The notes below the pieces were generated by a model, which saw only the letters and a program-made list of their open reading frames with translations, did not search any database and was not told the DNA's origin. From NCBI RefSeq assembly GCF_000720455.1, contig NZ_JOAK01000024.1, positions 22,121 through 86,120 of the forward strand: a DNA stretch of 64,000 nucleotides. The letters run 5' to 3'. The position numbers and the translations under genes were made by a program. Below, piece by piece: positions 1 through 7,521 of this stretch. The DNA comes from Streptomyces virginiae. Its GTDB lineage: Bacteria > Actinomycetota > Actinomycetes > Streptomycetales > Streptomycetaceae. Each line of letters starts with the position of its first letter. Position 1 is the stretch's first letter.

Positions 1-162
1 CCGCTGCAGGCCGCGGATCTGGCCCTCGATCCGGCGCAGCCGCTTGAGGTGCTCGTCCTTCTGGTGGTGGTAGCCGTGGACGGCCCCGCCGTCGTGGGAG
101 GTGCCGGGGGTGGCCGCCGTGCCGGTTCCGGCTCCGGTGCCCTCCGCCTCGATGGTCGTCAT
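1..162 (-). CDS. csoR: CsoR/DUF156-family metal-sensing repressor, N-terminal fragment
   Basis: This is the first 54 codons of a gene that runs off the left edge. The start is the ATG at 162, preceded by a GGGAGG ribosome site. After a Gly/Thr/Ala-rich, disordered N-terminus of about 30 residues, the sequence HLKRLRRIEGQIRGLQR (near residues 38-54) matches the opening helix of CsoR/RcnR-type repressors. In that family the protein binds Cu(I) or related metals and leaves DNA when loaded. The Cys-His-Cys ligands would lie beyond the edge, so the metal cannot be named. An inverted repeat typical of CsoR operators sits 36 bp upstream, which suggests autoregulation. Family assignment is strong; the copper call is inference. 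Confidence 0.82.
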   Translation of the reverse strand, partial: MTTIEAEGTGAGTGTAATPGTSHDGGAVHGYHHQKDEHLKRLRRIEGQIRGLQR

Positions 163-197
163 ACGTCCTCCCGTGGTCGAACGAGCGAGGGGGATGG

Positions 198-222
198 ATA
201 CCCCTCATGGGTATAGGATACC
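198..222 (-). promoter_or_regulatory. CsoR-type operator upstream of csoR
   Basis: A perfect 6-bp inverted repeat ATACCC-N5-GGGTAT lies at 198-214. A second, overlapping repeat GGTAT-N3-ATACC lies at 210-222. CsoR operators characteristically have GTA/TAC-flanked G/C tracts of this kind. The site lies between csoR and the DUF47-pit operon, 36 bp from the csoR start and about 140 bp from the DUF47 start, so it most likely autoregulates csoR. Confidence 0.65.
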
Positions 223-293
223 GGGCTCGCGCCCGAGGAGCAGGGGCCCGTGTTCCTCACTCTGCCTGATGGAGGACACTGGGGAACCGTCGG

Positions 294-323
294 TTAGCCG
301 TGGCCGGGGGATGCGCCTAGCAT
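294..323 (+). promoter_or_regulatory. Candidate promoter for the DUF47-pit operon
   Basis: TTAGCC (294-299) and TAGCAT (318-323) are separated by 18 bp and lie about 37 bp upstream of the GTG start at 361. The spacing fits a housekeeping sigma promoter; the -35 match is only fair. Confidence 0.3.
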
Positions 324-360
324 CAGCCTGACCGAATCCAATGCACCCCGAGGACCTCAC

Positions 361-981
361 GTGCGATTTCGTCTGACCCCCAGGGAGACGAGCTTCTACG
401 ACATGTTCGCCGCATCCGCGGACAACATCGTCACGGGCTCCAAGCTCCTGATGGAACTGCTCGGAGCGGACTCGTCCGCCCGGGCCGAGATCGCGGAACG
501 GATGCGGGCGGCGGAGCACGCGGGGGACGACGCGACACACGCGATCTTCCACCAGCTGAACTCCTCCTTCATCACGCCGTTCGACCGCGAGGACATCTAC
601 TCCCTGGCGTCGTCGCTCGACGACATCATGGACTTCATGGAGGAGGCCGTCGACCTCGTCGTCCTCTACAACGTCGAGGAGCTCCCCAAGGGCGTCGAGC
701 AGCAGATCGAGGTGCTGGCGCGGGCGGCGGAGCTGACCGCCGAGGCGATGCCGCACCTGCGGACGATGGACAACCTCACCGAGTACTGGATCGAGGTCAA
801 CCGCCTTGAGAACCAGGCCGACCAGATCCACCGCAAGCTGCTCGCGCACCTGTTCAACGGCAAGTACGACGCCATCGAGGTGCTGAAGCTCAAGCAGATC
901 GTCGACGTGCTCGAAGAGGCGGCCGACGCGTTCGAGCACGTCGCGAACACGGTGGAGACCATCGCGGTCAAGGAGTCCTGA
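361..981 (+). CDS. DUF47 (PhoU-like) accessory protein of a Pit phosphate transporter
   Basis: A 206-residue, entirely alpha-helical, acidic protein of the DUF47/YkaA family, distantly related to PhoU. It starts with GTG at 361 after a GAGG ribosome site. It has no signal peptide and no membrane segment, so it should be cytoplasmic. Its coding sequence ends 5 bp before the Pit permease gene. In many bacteria DUF47 genes are coupled to pit genes and are thought to modulate the low-affinity transporter. The conserved helical segments around DREDIYSLASSLDDIMDF and the C-terminal LKQIVDVLEEAADAFEHVAN stretch resemble the repeated PhoU three-helix signature. Full length for the family. Its regulatory role here is inferred from the pairing. 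Confidence 0.88.
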   Translation: MRFRLTPRETSFYDMFAASADNIVTGSKLLMELLGADSSARAEIAERMRAAEHAGDDATHAIFHQLNSSFITPFDREDIYSLASSLDDIMDFMEEAVDLVVLYNVEELPKGVEQQIEVLARAAELTAEAMPHLRTMDNLTEYWIEVNRLENQADQIHRKLLAHLFNGKYDAIEVLKLKQIVDVLEEAADAFEHVANTVETIAVKES

Positions 982-986
982 ACCTC

Positions 987-1985
987 GTGGACACCTTCGC
1001 ACTGGTCGTGACCATCGGCGTCGCGCTCGGTTTCACGTATACGAACGGTTTTCACGACTCCGCGAACGCGATCGCGACGTCCGTCTCCACGCGGGCCCTG
1101 ACCCCGCGTGCGGCGCTCGCGATGGCGGCCGTGATGAACCTCGCAGGCGCGTTCCTGGGCAGCGGGGTGGCCAAGACGGTCAGCAGCGGCCTGATCGAGA
1201 CGCCCACGGGGTCCACGGGCATGTGGATCCTCTTCGCGGCGCTGGTCGGCGCGATCGTCTGGAACCTGATCACCTGGTACTTCGGTCTGCCCTCGTCCTC
1301 CTCGCACGCCCTCTTCGGCGGCATGGTGGGTGCGGCGCTGGCCGGCGGCACGGAGGTCATCTGGTCGGGCGTGGTCGACAAGGTCGTCATCCCGATGTTC
1401 GCCTCGCCGGTCGTCGGCCTGATCGCCGGGTTCCTGGTGATGGTGGTCATCCTGTGGATGTTCCGCCGCGCCAACCCGCACAAGGCCAAGCACGGCTTCC
1501 GTATCGCGCAGACCGTCTCGGCCGCGGCCATGGCGCTCGGCCACGGCCTCCAGGACGCGCAGAAGACGATGGGCATCGTCGTGATGGCGCTGGTCATCGC
1601 GGACGTCCAGACCGCCGACGACCCGATCCCGGTCTGGGTCAAGATCGTGTGTGCCGTGATGCTGTCGCTGGGTACGTACGCGGGCGGCTGGCGCATCATG
1701 CGTACGCTCGGCCGCAAGATCATCGAGCTGGACCCGCCGCAGGGCTTCGCGGCGGAGACCACCGGCGCCTCGATCATGTTCGGCTCCGCCTACCTCTTCC
1801 ACGCGCCGATCTCCACCACCCACGTGATCACCTCGGCGATCATGGGCGTGGGTGCGACGAAGCGCGTGAACGCGGTGCGCTGGGGCGTCGCCAAGAACAT
1901 CATCCTGGGCTGGTTCATCACCATGCCGGCCGCGGCGCTGGTCGCGGCGGTCAGCTTCTGGATCGTGAACCTGGCCTTCGGCTAG
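987..1985 (+). CDS. pitH: Pit-family low-affinity inorganic phosphate permease
   Basis: A 332-residue integral membrane protein with about nine or ten hydrophobic segments. The family signature appears near residues 20-30 as GFHDSANAIAT, and a second inverted-repeat signature appears near the C-terminus as APISTTHVITSAIMG. Pit carriers move metal-phosphate complexes with protons. The GTG start at 987 lies 5 bp after the DUF47 stop, so the two genes form one transcription unit. It converges on the high-affinity pstSCAB operon, with a strong shared terminator between them. The layout suggests low- and high-affinity uptake side by side. The symbol follows the S. coelicolor homologue and is by analogy. 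Confidence 0.92.
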   Translation: MDTFALVVTIGVALGFTYTNGFHDSANAIATSVSTRALTPRAALAMAAVMNLAGAFLGSGVAKTVSSGLIETPTGSTGMWILFAALVGAIVWNLITWYFGLPSSSSHALFGGMVGAALAGGTEVIWSGVVDKVVIPMFASPVVGLIAGFLVMVVILWMFRRANPHKAKHGFRIAQTVSAAAMALGHGLQDAQKTMGIVVMALVIADVQTADDPIPVWVKIVCAVMLSLGTYAGGWRIMRTLGRKIIELDPPQGFAAETTGASIMFGSAYLFHAPISTTHVITSAIMGVGATKRVNAVRWGVAKNIILGWFITMPAAALVAAVSFWIVNLAFG

Positions 1986-2045
1986 GGGGTGTCCGGCCCT
2001 GATCCGCCGGGCACCCCTAAGTCCGGTCGTACGGACACGAAAGCG

Positions 2046-2079
2046 GGCCGGCTCCCCCCACCCAGGGGGAGCCGGCCCT
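2046..2079. terminator. Bidirectional terminator between pitH and pstB
   Basis: A perfect 14-bp stem (2046-2059 with 2066-2079) has a 6-base loop and is followed on the plus side by a run of T and C (TCTTTCTTTCTT). It lies between two convergent operons and can end both transcripts. Confidence 0.85.
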
Positions 2080-2145
2080 CTTTCTTTCTTCCGTCCCGCG
2101 GTGGCACCGCCATGCAGCACCGCGGGACGTCTCGCACATCTCGCT

Positions 2146-2922
2146 CTAGCCGAAGCGGCCCGAGATGTAGTCCTCGGTCGCCTGCACGGACGGGTTGGAG
2201 AAGATCCGGTCCGTGTCGTCGATCTCGATGAGCTTGCCGGGCTGGCCGACCGCCGAGAGGTTGAAGAAGGCGGTCCGGTCGGAGACGCGGGCGGCCTGCT
2301 GCATGTTGTGCGTCACGATGACGATCGTGAAGCGCTCCTTCAGCTCGCCGATCAGGTCCTCGATCGCCAGGGTGGAGATCGGGTCCAGGGCCGAGCAGGG
2401 CTCGTCCATCAGCAGGACCTGGGGCTCGACCGCGATGGCGCGGGCGATGCACAGACGCTGCTGCTGGCCGCCGGAGAGGCCCGAGCCGGGCTTGTTCAGG
2501 CGGTCCTTGACCTCGTTCCAGAGGTTGGCGCCCTGCAGGGACCTCTCGACGATGTCGCCGAGCTCGGACTTCTTGAAGTTGCCGTTCAGCCGCAGGCCCG
2601 CCGCCACGTTGTCGAAGATCGACATGGTGGGGAAGGGGTTCGGGCGCTGGAAGACCATGCCGACCGTGCGGCGTACCGCGACGGGGTCCACGCCGGCGCC
2701 GTAGAGGTTCTCGTCGTCCAGCATGACCTTGCCCTCGACGCGGCCGCCGGGGGTGACCTCGTGCATGCGGTTGAGGGTGCGCAGGAAGGTGGACTTGCCG
2801 CAGCCGGAGGGACCGATGAAGGCGGTCACCGAGCGGGGTTCAACGGTCATCGAGATGTCGTCGATGGCCTTGTGGCTGCCGTAGAAGGCGGACAGTCCGC
2901 TGACGTCGATTCGCTTCGCCAT
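2146..2922 (-). CDS. pstB: Phosphate ABC importer ATP-binding protein PstB
   Basis: A 258-residue ABC ATPase that powers high-affinity phosphate uptake. The Walker A motif GPSGCGKST is at residues 37-45, the Q-loop VFQRPNPFP near 90-98 is characteristic of PstB, the signature LSGGQQQR starts near 149, and Walker B LLMDEP is near 170-175. The length is normal for PstB. It is the last gene of pstS-pstC-pstA-pstB and starts with ATG at 2922, 30 bp after pstA. The dimer should dock on PstC/PstA at the inner face of the membrane. Expression should follow the upstream PHO box. Confidence 0.97.
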   Translation of the reverse strand: MAKRIDVSGLSAFYGSHKAIDDISMTVEPRSVTAFIGPSGCGKSTFLRTLNRMHEVTPGGRVEGKVMLDDENLYGAGVDPVAVRRTVGMVFQRPNPFPTMSIFDNVAAGLRLNGNFKKSELGDIVERSLQGANLWNEVKDRLNKPGSGLSGGQQQRLCIARAIAVEPQVLLMDEPCSALDPISTLAIEDLIGELKERFTIVIVTHNMQQAARVSDRTAFFNLSAVGQPGKLIEIDDTDRIFSNPSVQATEDYISGRFG

Positions 2923-2952
2923 GAGGGGTCACTTCGCTTTCATACAGTCGCG

Positions 2953-4035
2953 TCAGCGACCGGTCTTCGGGGCCTTCCAGCGGGCGATGCCGCGGGCCAC
3001 CAGATTGAGGATCATGACGAAGGCGATCAGGACGAGCGCTGCGGCCCATGCCCGGTCGTAGGAGGCGTCACTGCCGACCTTGTACTGCTCCCAAATGTAG
3101 AGCGGGAGCGAGGACTGGGCGCCTTCGAAGGGGTTGCCGTTGATCAGCTGGGTGCCGAAGACCAGCAGCATGATCGGGGCGGTCTCACCGGCGATGCGGG
3201 CGACGGCCAGCATCAGACCGGTGGCGATGCCGCCGATGGCGGTGGGGAGGACGACCTTGAGGATCACGCGCCACTTCGGCACACCGAGGGCCAGGGCGGC
3301 CTCGCGCAGCTCGTTCGGGACGAGCTTGAGCATCTCCTCGGTGGAGCGGACCACGACGGGCATCATCAGGATCGACAGGGCCATCGCGCCGGCGAAGCCG
3401 GAGGGTCCGAAGCCGAGCGCCAGGTTCCAGGTCGTCAGGATGAACAGGCCCGCGACGATGGAGGGGATGCCGGTCATGACGTCGACGAAGAAGGTCACGG
3501 CCTTGGCGAGCGTGCCCTTGCCGTACTCGACCAGGTAGACGGCGGTCAACAGGCCGATCGGGGCCGCGATCAGGGTGGCCAGGGCGATCTGCTCGATGGT
3601 GCCGAGCAGCGCGTGGTAGACGCCGCCGCCCTCCTCGAAGCTGGTCACGCCGTTCATCGAGTGGCTGAGGAAGTCGGCGCTGAAGACCTCGATGCCGCGG
3701 CTGATCGTGGTCCAGATCAGCGAGAGCAGCGGGATGACCGCGAGGACGAAGGAGACCCACACGACGGAGGTCGCGATGCGGTCCTTGGCCTGGCGGCGGT
3801 TCTCGACCACCGCGCTGGCGGTGTACGTGATCACGACGAACAGGATGGCCGCGATCAGACCCCACTGGATCTTGCTGTGGAGGTCGAAGACGACGCCGAT
3901 GCCGCTGCCGAGGGCGATCGAGAGGACCGCGATGCCGGCCGGGGCCCAGCGGGGCAGGCCGCCTCGGGTGAGGCTGGTGGGAGCGGCGGACCGGGGGGCC
4001 CGGGAGGGCCGCTGGTCCTGGAGTGCGTGGCTCAT
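2953..4035 (-). CDS. pstA: Phosphate ABC importer permease PstA
   Basis: A 360-residue membrane permease with a charged N-terminus of about 35 residues, two hydrophobic segments, then the binding-protein-dependent transport core. The coupling-loop motif EAALALGVPKWRVILKVVLP lies in the second half. The start ATG at 4035 overlaps the pstC stop by one base (ATGA), which implies translational coupling. It forms the translocation pore with PstC. The N-terminal hydrophobic pair before the core is somewhat longer than in E. coli PstA, as is usual for actinobacterial members. Confidence 0.95.
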   Translation of the reverse strand: MSHALQDQRPSRAPRSAAPTSLTRGGLPRWAPAGIAVLSIALGSGIGVVFDLHSKIQWGLIAAILFVVITYTASAVVENRRQAKDRIATSVVWVSFVLAVIPLLSLIWTTISRGIEVFSADFLSHSMNGVTSFEEGGGVYHALLGTIEQIALATLIAAPIGLLTAVYLVEYGKGTLAKAVTFFVDVMTGIPSIVAGLFILTTWNLALGFGPSGFAGAMALSILMMPVVVRSTEEMLKLVPNELREAALALGVPKWRVILKVVLPTAIGGIATGLMLAVARIAGETAPIMLLVFGTQLINGNPFEGAQSSLPLYIWEQYKVGSDASYDRAWAAALVLIAFVMILNLVARGIARWKAPKTGR

Positions 4036-5024
4036 CAGGCGTTCGCCCCCGAGAAGTCCTTGCGGCGAGCGATGATCAGGCGAGCTGCACCGTTGACCAG
4101 CAGGGTGAGCAGGAAGAGGACCAGACCGGAGGCGATCAGCGCGTCCCGGCCGAACTCGTTGGCCTCGTCGAACTTCGCGGCGATGTTCTGCGCGAACGTG
4201 CCGCCGCCGGGGTCGAGGATGTGGCCGGAGATCAGGAAGCTCGGCGAGAGGACGGTGGCGACGGCCATGGTCTCGCCGAGCGCGCGGCCGAGGCCGAGCA
4301 TCGAGGCGGAGATGACGCCGGAGCGGCCGAAGGGCAGCACGGACATCCGGATGACCTCCCAGCGGGTCGCGCCGAGGGCCAGGGCGGCCTCCTCGTTCAT
4401 GCGCGGGACCTGGAGGAAGACCTCGCGGCTGACGCTGGTCACGATCGGCAGGATCATGATCGCGAGCAGGATGCCGACGGTGAAGAGCGAACGCGCCACG
4501 CCGACCTGGGTCTTGTCGAAGACGTAGGTCCAGCCCAGGTACTCGTCGAGCCAGAGGTTCAGGCCCGCCAGCTGCGGGACGAGGAAGAGGGCGCCCCAGA
4601 TGCCGTAGATGATCGACGGCACGGCGGCCAGCAGGTCGACCACGTACGCGATGGGGGCGGCGAGCCTGCGCGGCGCGTAGTGCGAGATGAAGAGGGCGAT
4701 GCCGACGGCGATCGGAACCGCGATGACCATCGCGATGATCGAGCTGACGACGGTGCCGAAGAGCAGGACGGCGATGCCGAAGACGGGCGGGTTGGCCGAC
4801 GCGTTCCAGTCGAAGGTGGTGAGGAAGTTCCCCTCGTTCTTCGACAGTGCGATCGAGGCGCGGTAGGTGAGGAAGACGGCGATCGACGCCATGATCACCA
4901 GGAGCAGGATGCCGGAGCCCTTGGAGAGCCCCGCGAAGATCTTGTCACCGGCGCGGCCGGTGGACCTCTTGCTCGTGGAGACAGGCGGAGCCGTGTCTAT
5001 CTGGGTGGGTGTGGTGGAAGCCAT
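4035..5024 (-). CDS. pstC: Phosphate ABC importer permease PstC
   Basis: A 329-residue permease with about six transmembrane segments. The coupling-loop motif EEAALALGATRWEVIRMSVLP is typical of PstC. It begins with ATG at 5024 and ends inside the pstA start codon. It follows pstS after a 141-bp spacer that can form a large hairpin, which would let the binding protein be made in excess over the membrane parts. It is the partner of PstA in the phosphate pore. Confidence 0.95.
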   Translation of the reverse strand: MASTTPTQIDTAPPVSTSKRSTGRAGDKIFAGLSKGSGILLLVIMASIAVFLTYRASIALSKNEGNFLTTFDWNASANPPVFGIAVLLFGTVVSSIIAMVIAVPIAVGIALFISHYAPRRLAAPIAYVVDLLAAVPSIIYGIWGALFLVPQLAGLNLWLDEYLGWTYVFDKTQVGVARSLFTVGILLAIMILPIVTSVSREVFLQVPRMNEEAALALGATRWEVIRMSVLPFGRSGVISASMLGLGRALGETMAVATVLSPSFLISGHILDPGGGTFAQNIAAKFDEANEFGRDALIASGLVLFLLTLLVNGAARLIIARRKDFSGANA

Positions 5025-5101
5025 GGTCTTTCCGGTCTGTGTGGGGGGCAGGCCCCCTGGCGGCGGTGCACCGGATTCCCCCGGGTGGAGGGGAAGGGTC
5101 C

Positions 5102-5157
5102 CCGGGGCCGGCCCGCCCCGTCCCCGGACGGGGGGAGGAGGCGGACCGGGCCCCGGA
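5102..5157 (-). terminator. Hairpin between pstS and pstC, probable partial terminator
   Basis: GC-rich complementary arms (about 5102-5117 with 5141-5157, one bulge and one mismatch) enclose a second perfect 8-bp stem at 5116-5133. No T tract follows, so it may attenuate transcription or stabilise the pstS 3' end rather than stop transcription completely. Confidence 0.6.
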
Positions 5158-5165
5158 GCTCAGGA

Positions 5166-6302
5166 CTAGCTCAGCGAGTTGACGACCTCGCGGACCTTGG
5201 CGTTGATCTCGGCCGGGATCGGCGCGTAGCCGTTCTCCAGGAGGACCTTCTGGCCCGCGTCGGACGCGGTGTAGTTCAGGAAGGACTTGACGGTGGGCAG
5301 GGTCTCCGCCTTGTTGCCCTTGTCGCAGACGACCTCGTAGGTGACCAGGACGATCGGGTAGGCGCCCTCGGCCTTGGTGGTGTAGTCGAGCTTGAGGGCC
5401 AGGTCCGAGCCGGTGCCGGCGATCTTGGCGGCGGCGATGGCCTTGGAGGCGTTCTCGCCGGTGGCCTTGACCGGGGCGGCGGCACCCGTGTTCAGGTCGA
5501 CCGTCTTGATGCCCTGGGCGCTGGCGTAGGAGAGCTCGAAGTAGCCGATGGCGCCGTCGACCTGCTTGACCTGGGTCGCGACACCGGAGGAGCCGGAGGC
5601 GCCGAGGCCGCCCGGGGCCGGCCACTTCTTCGCGGCCTCGTACGGCCACGCGTCACCGGCGGTGGCCTTGAGGTACTTGCCGAGGTTCTCGGTGGTGCCC
5701 GAGTCCTCGGAGCGGTGGAAGTGCTGGATCGCGGTGGAGGGGAGCGTGACGCCGGGGTTCAGCTTCTTGATCGCCTCGTCGTCCCACTTCTTGATCTTGT
5801 CGTTGAAGATGTTGGCGATCGTGGCGGCGTCAAGGTTCAGCTTGTCCACGCCCGCGACGTTGAAACCGAGGGCGATCGGGCCGCCGACCATGGGCAGGTC
5901 GATGCCCTGGCCGCCGGTGCAGATCTTCTTCGACTCCTCGACCTGCTCCGGCTTCAGCGCCGAGTCGGAGCCGGCGAAGCCGACGGTGCCCTGGTTGAAC
6001 GCGACGATGCCCTCACCGGAGGAGGAGGACTTGTAGTTGACCTCGACGCCGGAGCAGGCGGCCATGTAGTTCTTCACCCACAGGTCGACCGCGTTCTTCT
6101 GCGCGGAGGAGCCGGAGGCGAGCAGCTTGCCCTTGGCGCCCTCGCACTTGATGTCGCCGGCGGCCGGAGCGGCGGCCTTGGTGGCGCCGTCGCCGGTCTT
6201 GGTGTTGTCGTCCGAGCCGCACGCCGTGAGGACCAGGGCGCCGGACACGACAAGCGCACCGAGGGCGGAGGCACGAAGCATGTTCTTGCGCTGAAGCTTC
6301 AC
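5166..6302 (-). CDS. pstS: Phosphate-binding lipoprotein PstS
   Basis: A 378-residue substrate-binding protein. A lipoprotein signal peptide ends in LTAC, with the modified cysteine at residue 28, so the mature protein is tethered outside the membrane. The phosphate-cleft motif ASGSSAQ lies near residues 62-68, and further cleft elements SSSGEG and FAGSDSALK follow, all usual in PstS. The length is normal. The gene heads the pst operon and has a PHO box about 165 bp upstream. It is likely the most highly expressed gene of the operon under phosphate limitation, helped by the hairpin after it. Confidence 0.97.
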   Translation of the reverse strand: MKLQRKNMLRASALGALVVSGALVLTACGSDDNTKTGDGATKAAAPAAGDIKCEGAKGKLLASGSSAQKNAVDLWVKNYMAACSGVEVNYKSSSSGEGIVAFNQGTVGFAGSDSALKPEQVEESKKICTGGQGIDLPMVGGPIALGFNVAGVDKLNLDAATIANIFNDKIKKWDDEAIKKLNPGVTLPSTAIQHFHRSEDSGTTENLGKYLKATAGDAWPYEAAKKWPAPGGLGASGSSGVATQVKQVDGAIGYFELSYASAQGIKTVDLNTGAAAPVKATGENASKAIAAAKIAGTGSDLALKLDYTTKAEGAYPIVLVTYEVVCDKGNKAETLPTVKSFLNYTASDAGQKVLLENGYAPIPAEINAKVREVVNSLS

Positions 6303-6442
6303 TTTCGGGTGTTCCTTCCAGAAGCCGCCGGCCGCTTTCCGTTCGTACCGGGCGGCGTGCGAAGAGGACTACTACGTCGGGTCGCGCGGTCCGGCCGCCC
6401 CTCTGCGAGCAGCCGTCTCCGTGCACGACCGAAATTAGGCAG

Positions 6443-6486
6443 AACAGGTGAAGCAGCCGACCGGCCCGAGTGAACGGACGGTGAAC
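6443..6486 (-). promoter_or_regulatory. PHO box (PhoP-binding direct repeats) of pstS
   Basis: Read on the minus strand, two abutting 11-nt units, GTTCACCGTCC (6476-6486) and GTTCACTCGGG (6465-6475), match the Streptomyces PhoP direct-repeat consensus GTTCACC. A weaker third unit, CTTCACCTGTT (6443-6453), sits exactly one skipped unit further on. The site lies 163 bp upstream of the pstS start. Confidence 0.85.
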
Positions 6487-6552
6487 CGTGGCGGACGACC
6501 CGGTGCGTTCCGGAGTGTCCGCACACGGTCGCCATCATCCGTTATCCCGCCG

Positions 6553-7521
6553 TTACCGTGGTGTGACCGCGGGCTCCCGCAGCCACAGGTGCTGGAATTC
6601 GGCCCGCGCCGCCTCGACCTCGTGGCGCTGGTCGGCGTGCAGGACGCCCAGGGCGTAGGCCGTCGCCGGGGCGATGCGGGGGGTGCGGGCGGCCGTGGCG
6701 GAGGCGGCGGCGGCCTCGGCGGCGTCCCGGTGGCGGTCCAGGGCCTCGCCCGCGGCCGCCGGGCGGGTCACGTCCTCACCGAGGACCTCCCGCGCGTAGC
6801 GGTGGACCCGCAGGAGGCGGCGTACCTCGTGCCAGAGGCCGTCGTGGTCCGCGTCGTACGGGCTCGGCGCCGCCTCGCAGCCGCCGACCGGCGGCAGCGC
6901 CGAGACCGCGGCCGACAGTCGGGTTTCGGCCACGGCCGCGAGGGGCACGAGGACCTCCCCCACCCGTCCGCGGGCCGCGACGGCGTCGAGCGGGACCTCG
7001 GAGGCGAGCACCGCCACCGCGTCCGCCACCGCGTGGAAGCGGGACGAGCCGAGCGCCTGGAGGGTTGCCGAGTGGGCGCGCGTACGGGCCAGGGTCAGCT
7101 GGCGGTCCAGCAGTGCGCCCGCGCGCGCCGAGCCCACCGTCAGCGCACCGGCCGAGCCGCGCGGCGCCGGAAGCTCCGGGGACCCCGACAGCCGGTGCAG
7201 CGCGTCCATGAGCCGGGCCAGCCGGGCGGCGTAGGCGTGCTCGTCGGCCAGGGTCGAGGACAGCCAGACCAGCTCGGTGCGCAGCCCGTCGGCCCAGGAG
7301 GACTCGGTCACCACCCGGAAGGTGGCCAGTGATCCGCTGATGCGGCGCGCGGCCCCCCGCAGGCTGCGCGCCGCGACGCCGCTCTCCGCGGCGTCGGCCC
7401 CGCTCTCCTCGTGCAGGCGCAGGCCCCGCAGGAAGGCCGTGGCCTGGGAGCGCAGGTACGCGCCGAGCACGTCACCTGCGTCCGCCGTCGCCGTGATCGG
7501 GTCATGGTTTGGCTGAGCCAC
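6553..7521 (-). CDS. CHAD-domain protein (polyphosphate-associated)
   Basis: A 322-residue, alpha-helical protein rich in Arg and His. CHAD domains are helical bundles with conserved basic residues, and family members have been shown to bind inorganic polyphosphate. The sequence pattern ([16 protein letters not shown] and similar helices) fits. The ATG at 7521 lies upstream of the ppk stop, so the genes overlap by 20 bp and are translationally coupled. The downstream neighbour is pstS. No membrane segment is seen. The position suggests it targets polyphosphate made by Ppk, but no catalytic activity can be assigned. Domain call good; function inferred. Confidence 0.78.
   Translation of the reverse strand: MAQPNHDPITATADAGDVLGAYLRSQATAFLRGLRLHEESGADAAESGVAARSLRGAARRISGSLATFRVVTESSWADGLRTELVWLSSTLADEHAYAARLARLMDALHRLSGSPELPAPRGSAGALTVGSARAGALLDRQLTLARTRAHSATLQALGSSRFHAVADAVAVLASEVPLDAVAARGRVGEVLVPLAAVAETRLSAAVSALPPVGGCEAAPSPYDADHDGLWHEVRRLLRVHRYAREVLGEDVTRPAAAGEALDRHRDAAEAAAASATAARTPRIAPATAYALGVLHADQRHEVEAARAEFQHLWLREPAVTPR

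Noticed and set aside
4023..6473. An 816-codon open frame on the plus strand opposite the pst operon
   Set aside because: It is antisense to well-supported pst genes, has a repetitive Asp/Gly/Arg/His composition typical of high-GC shadow frames, and matches no family.
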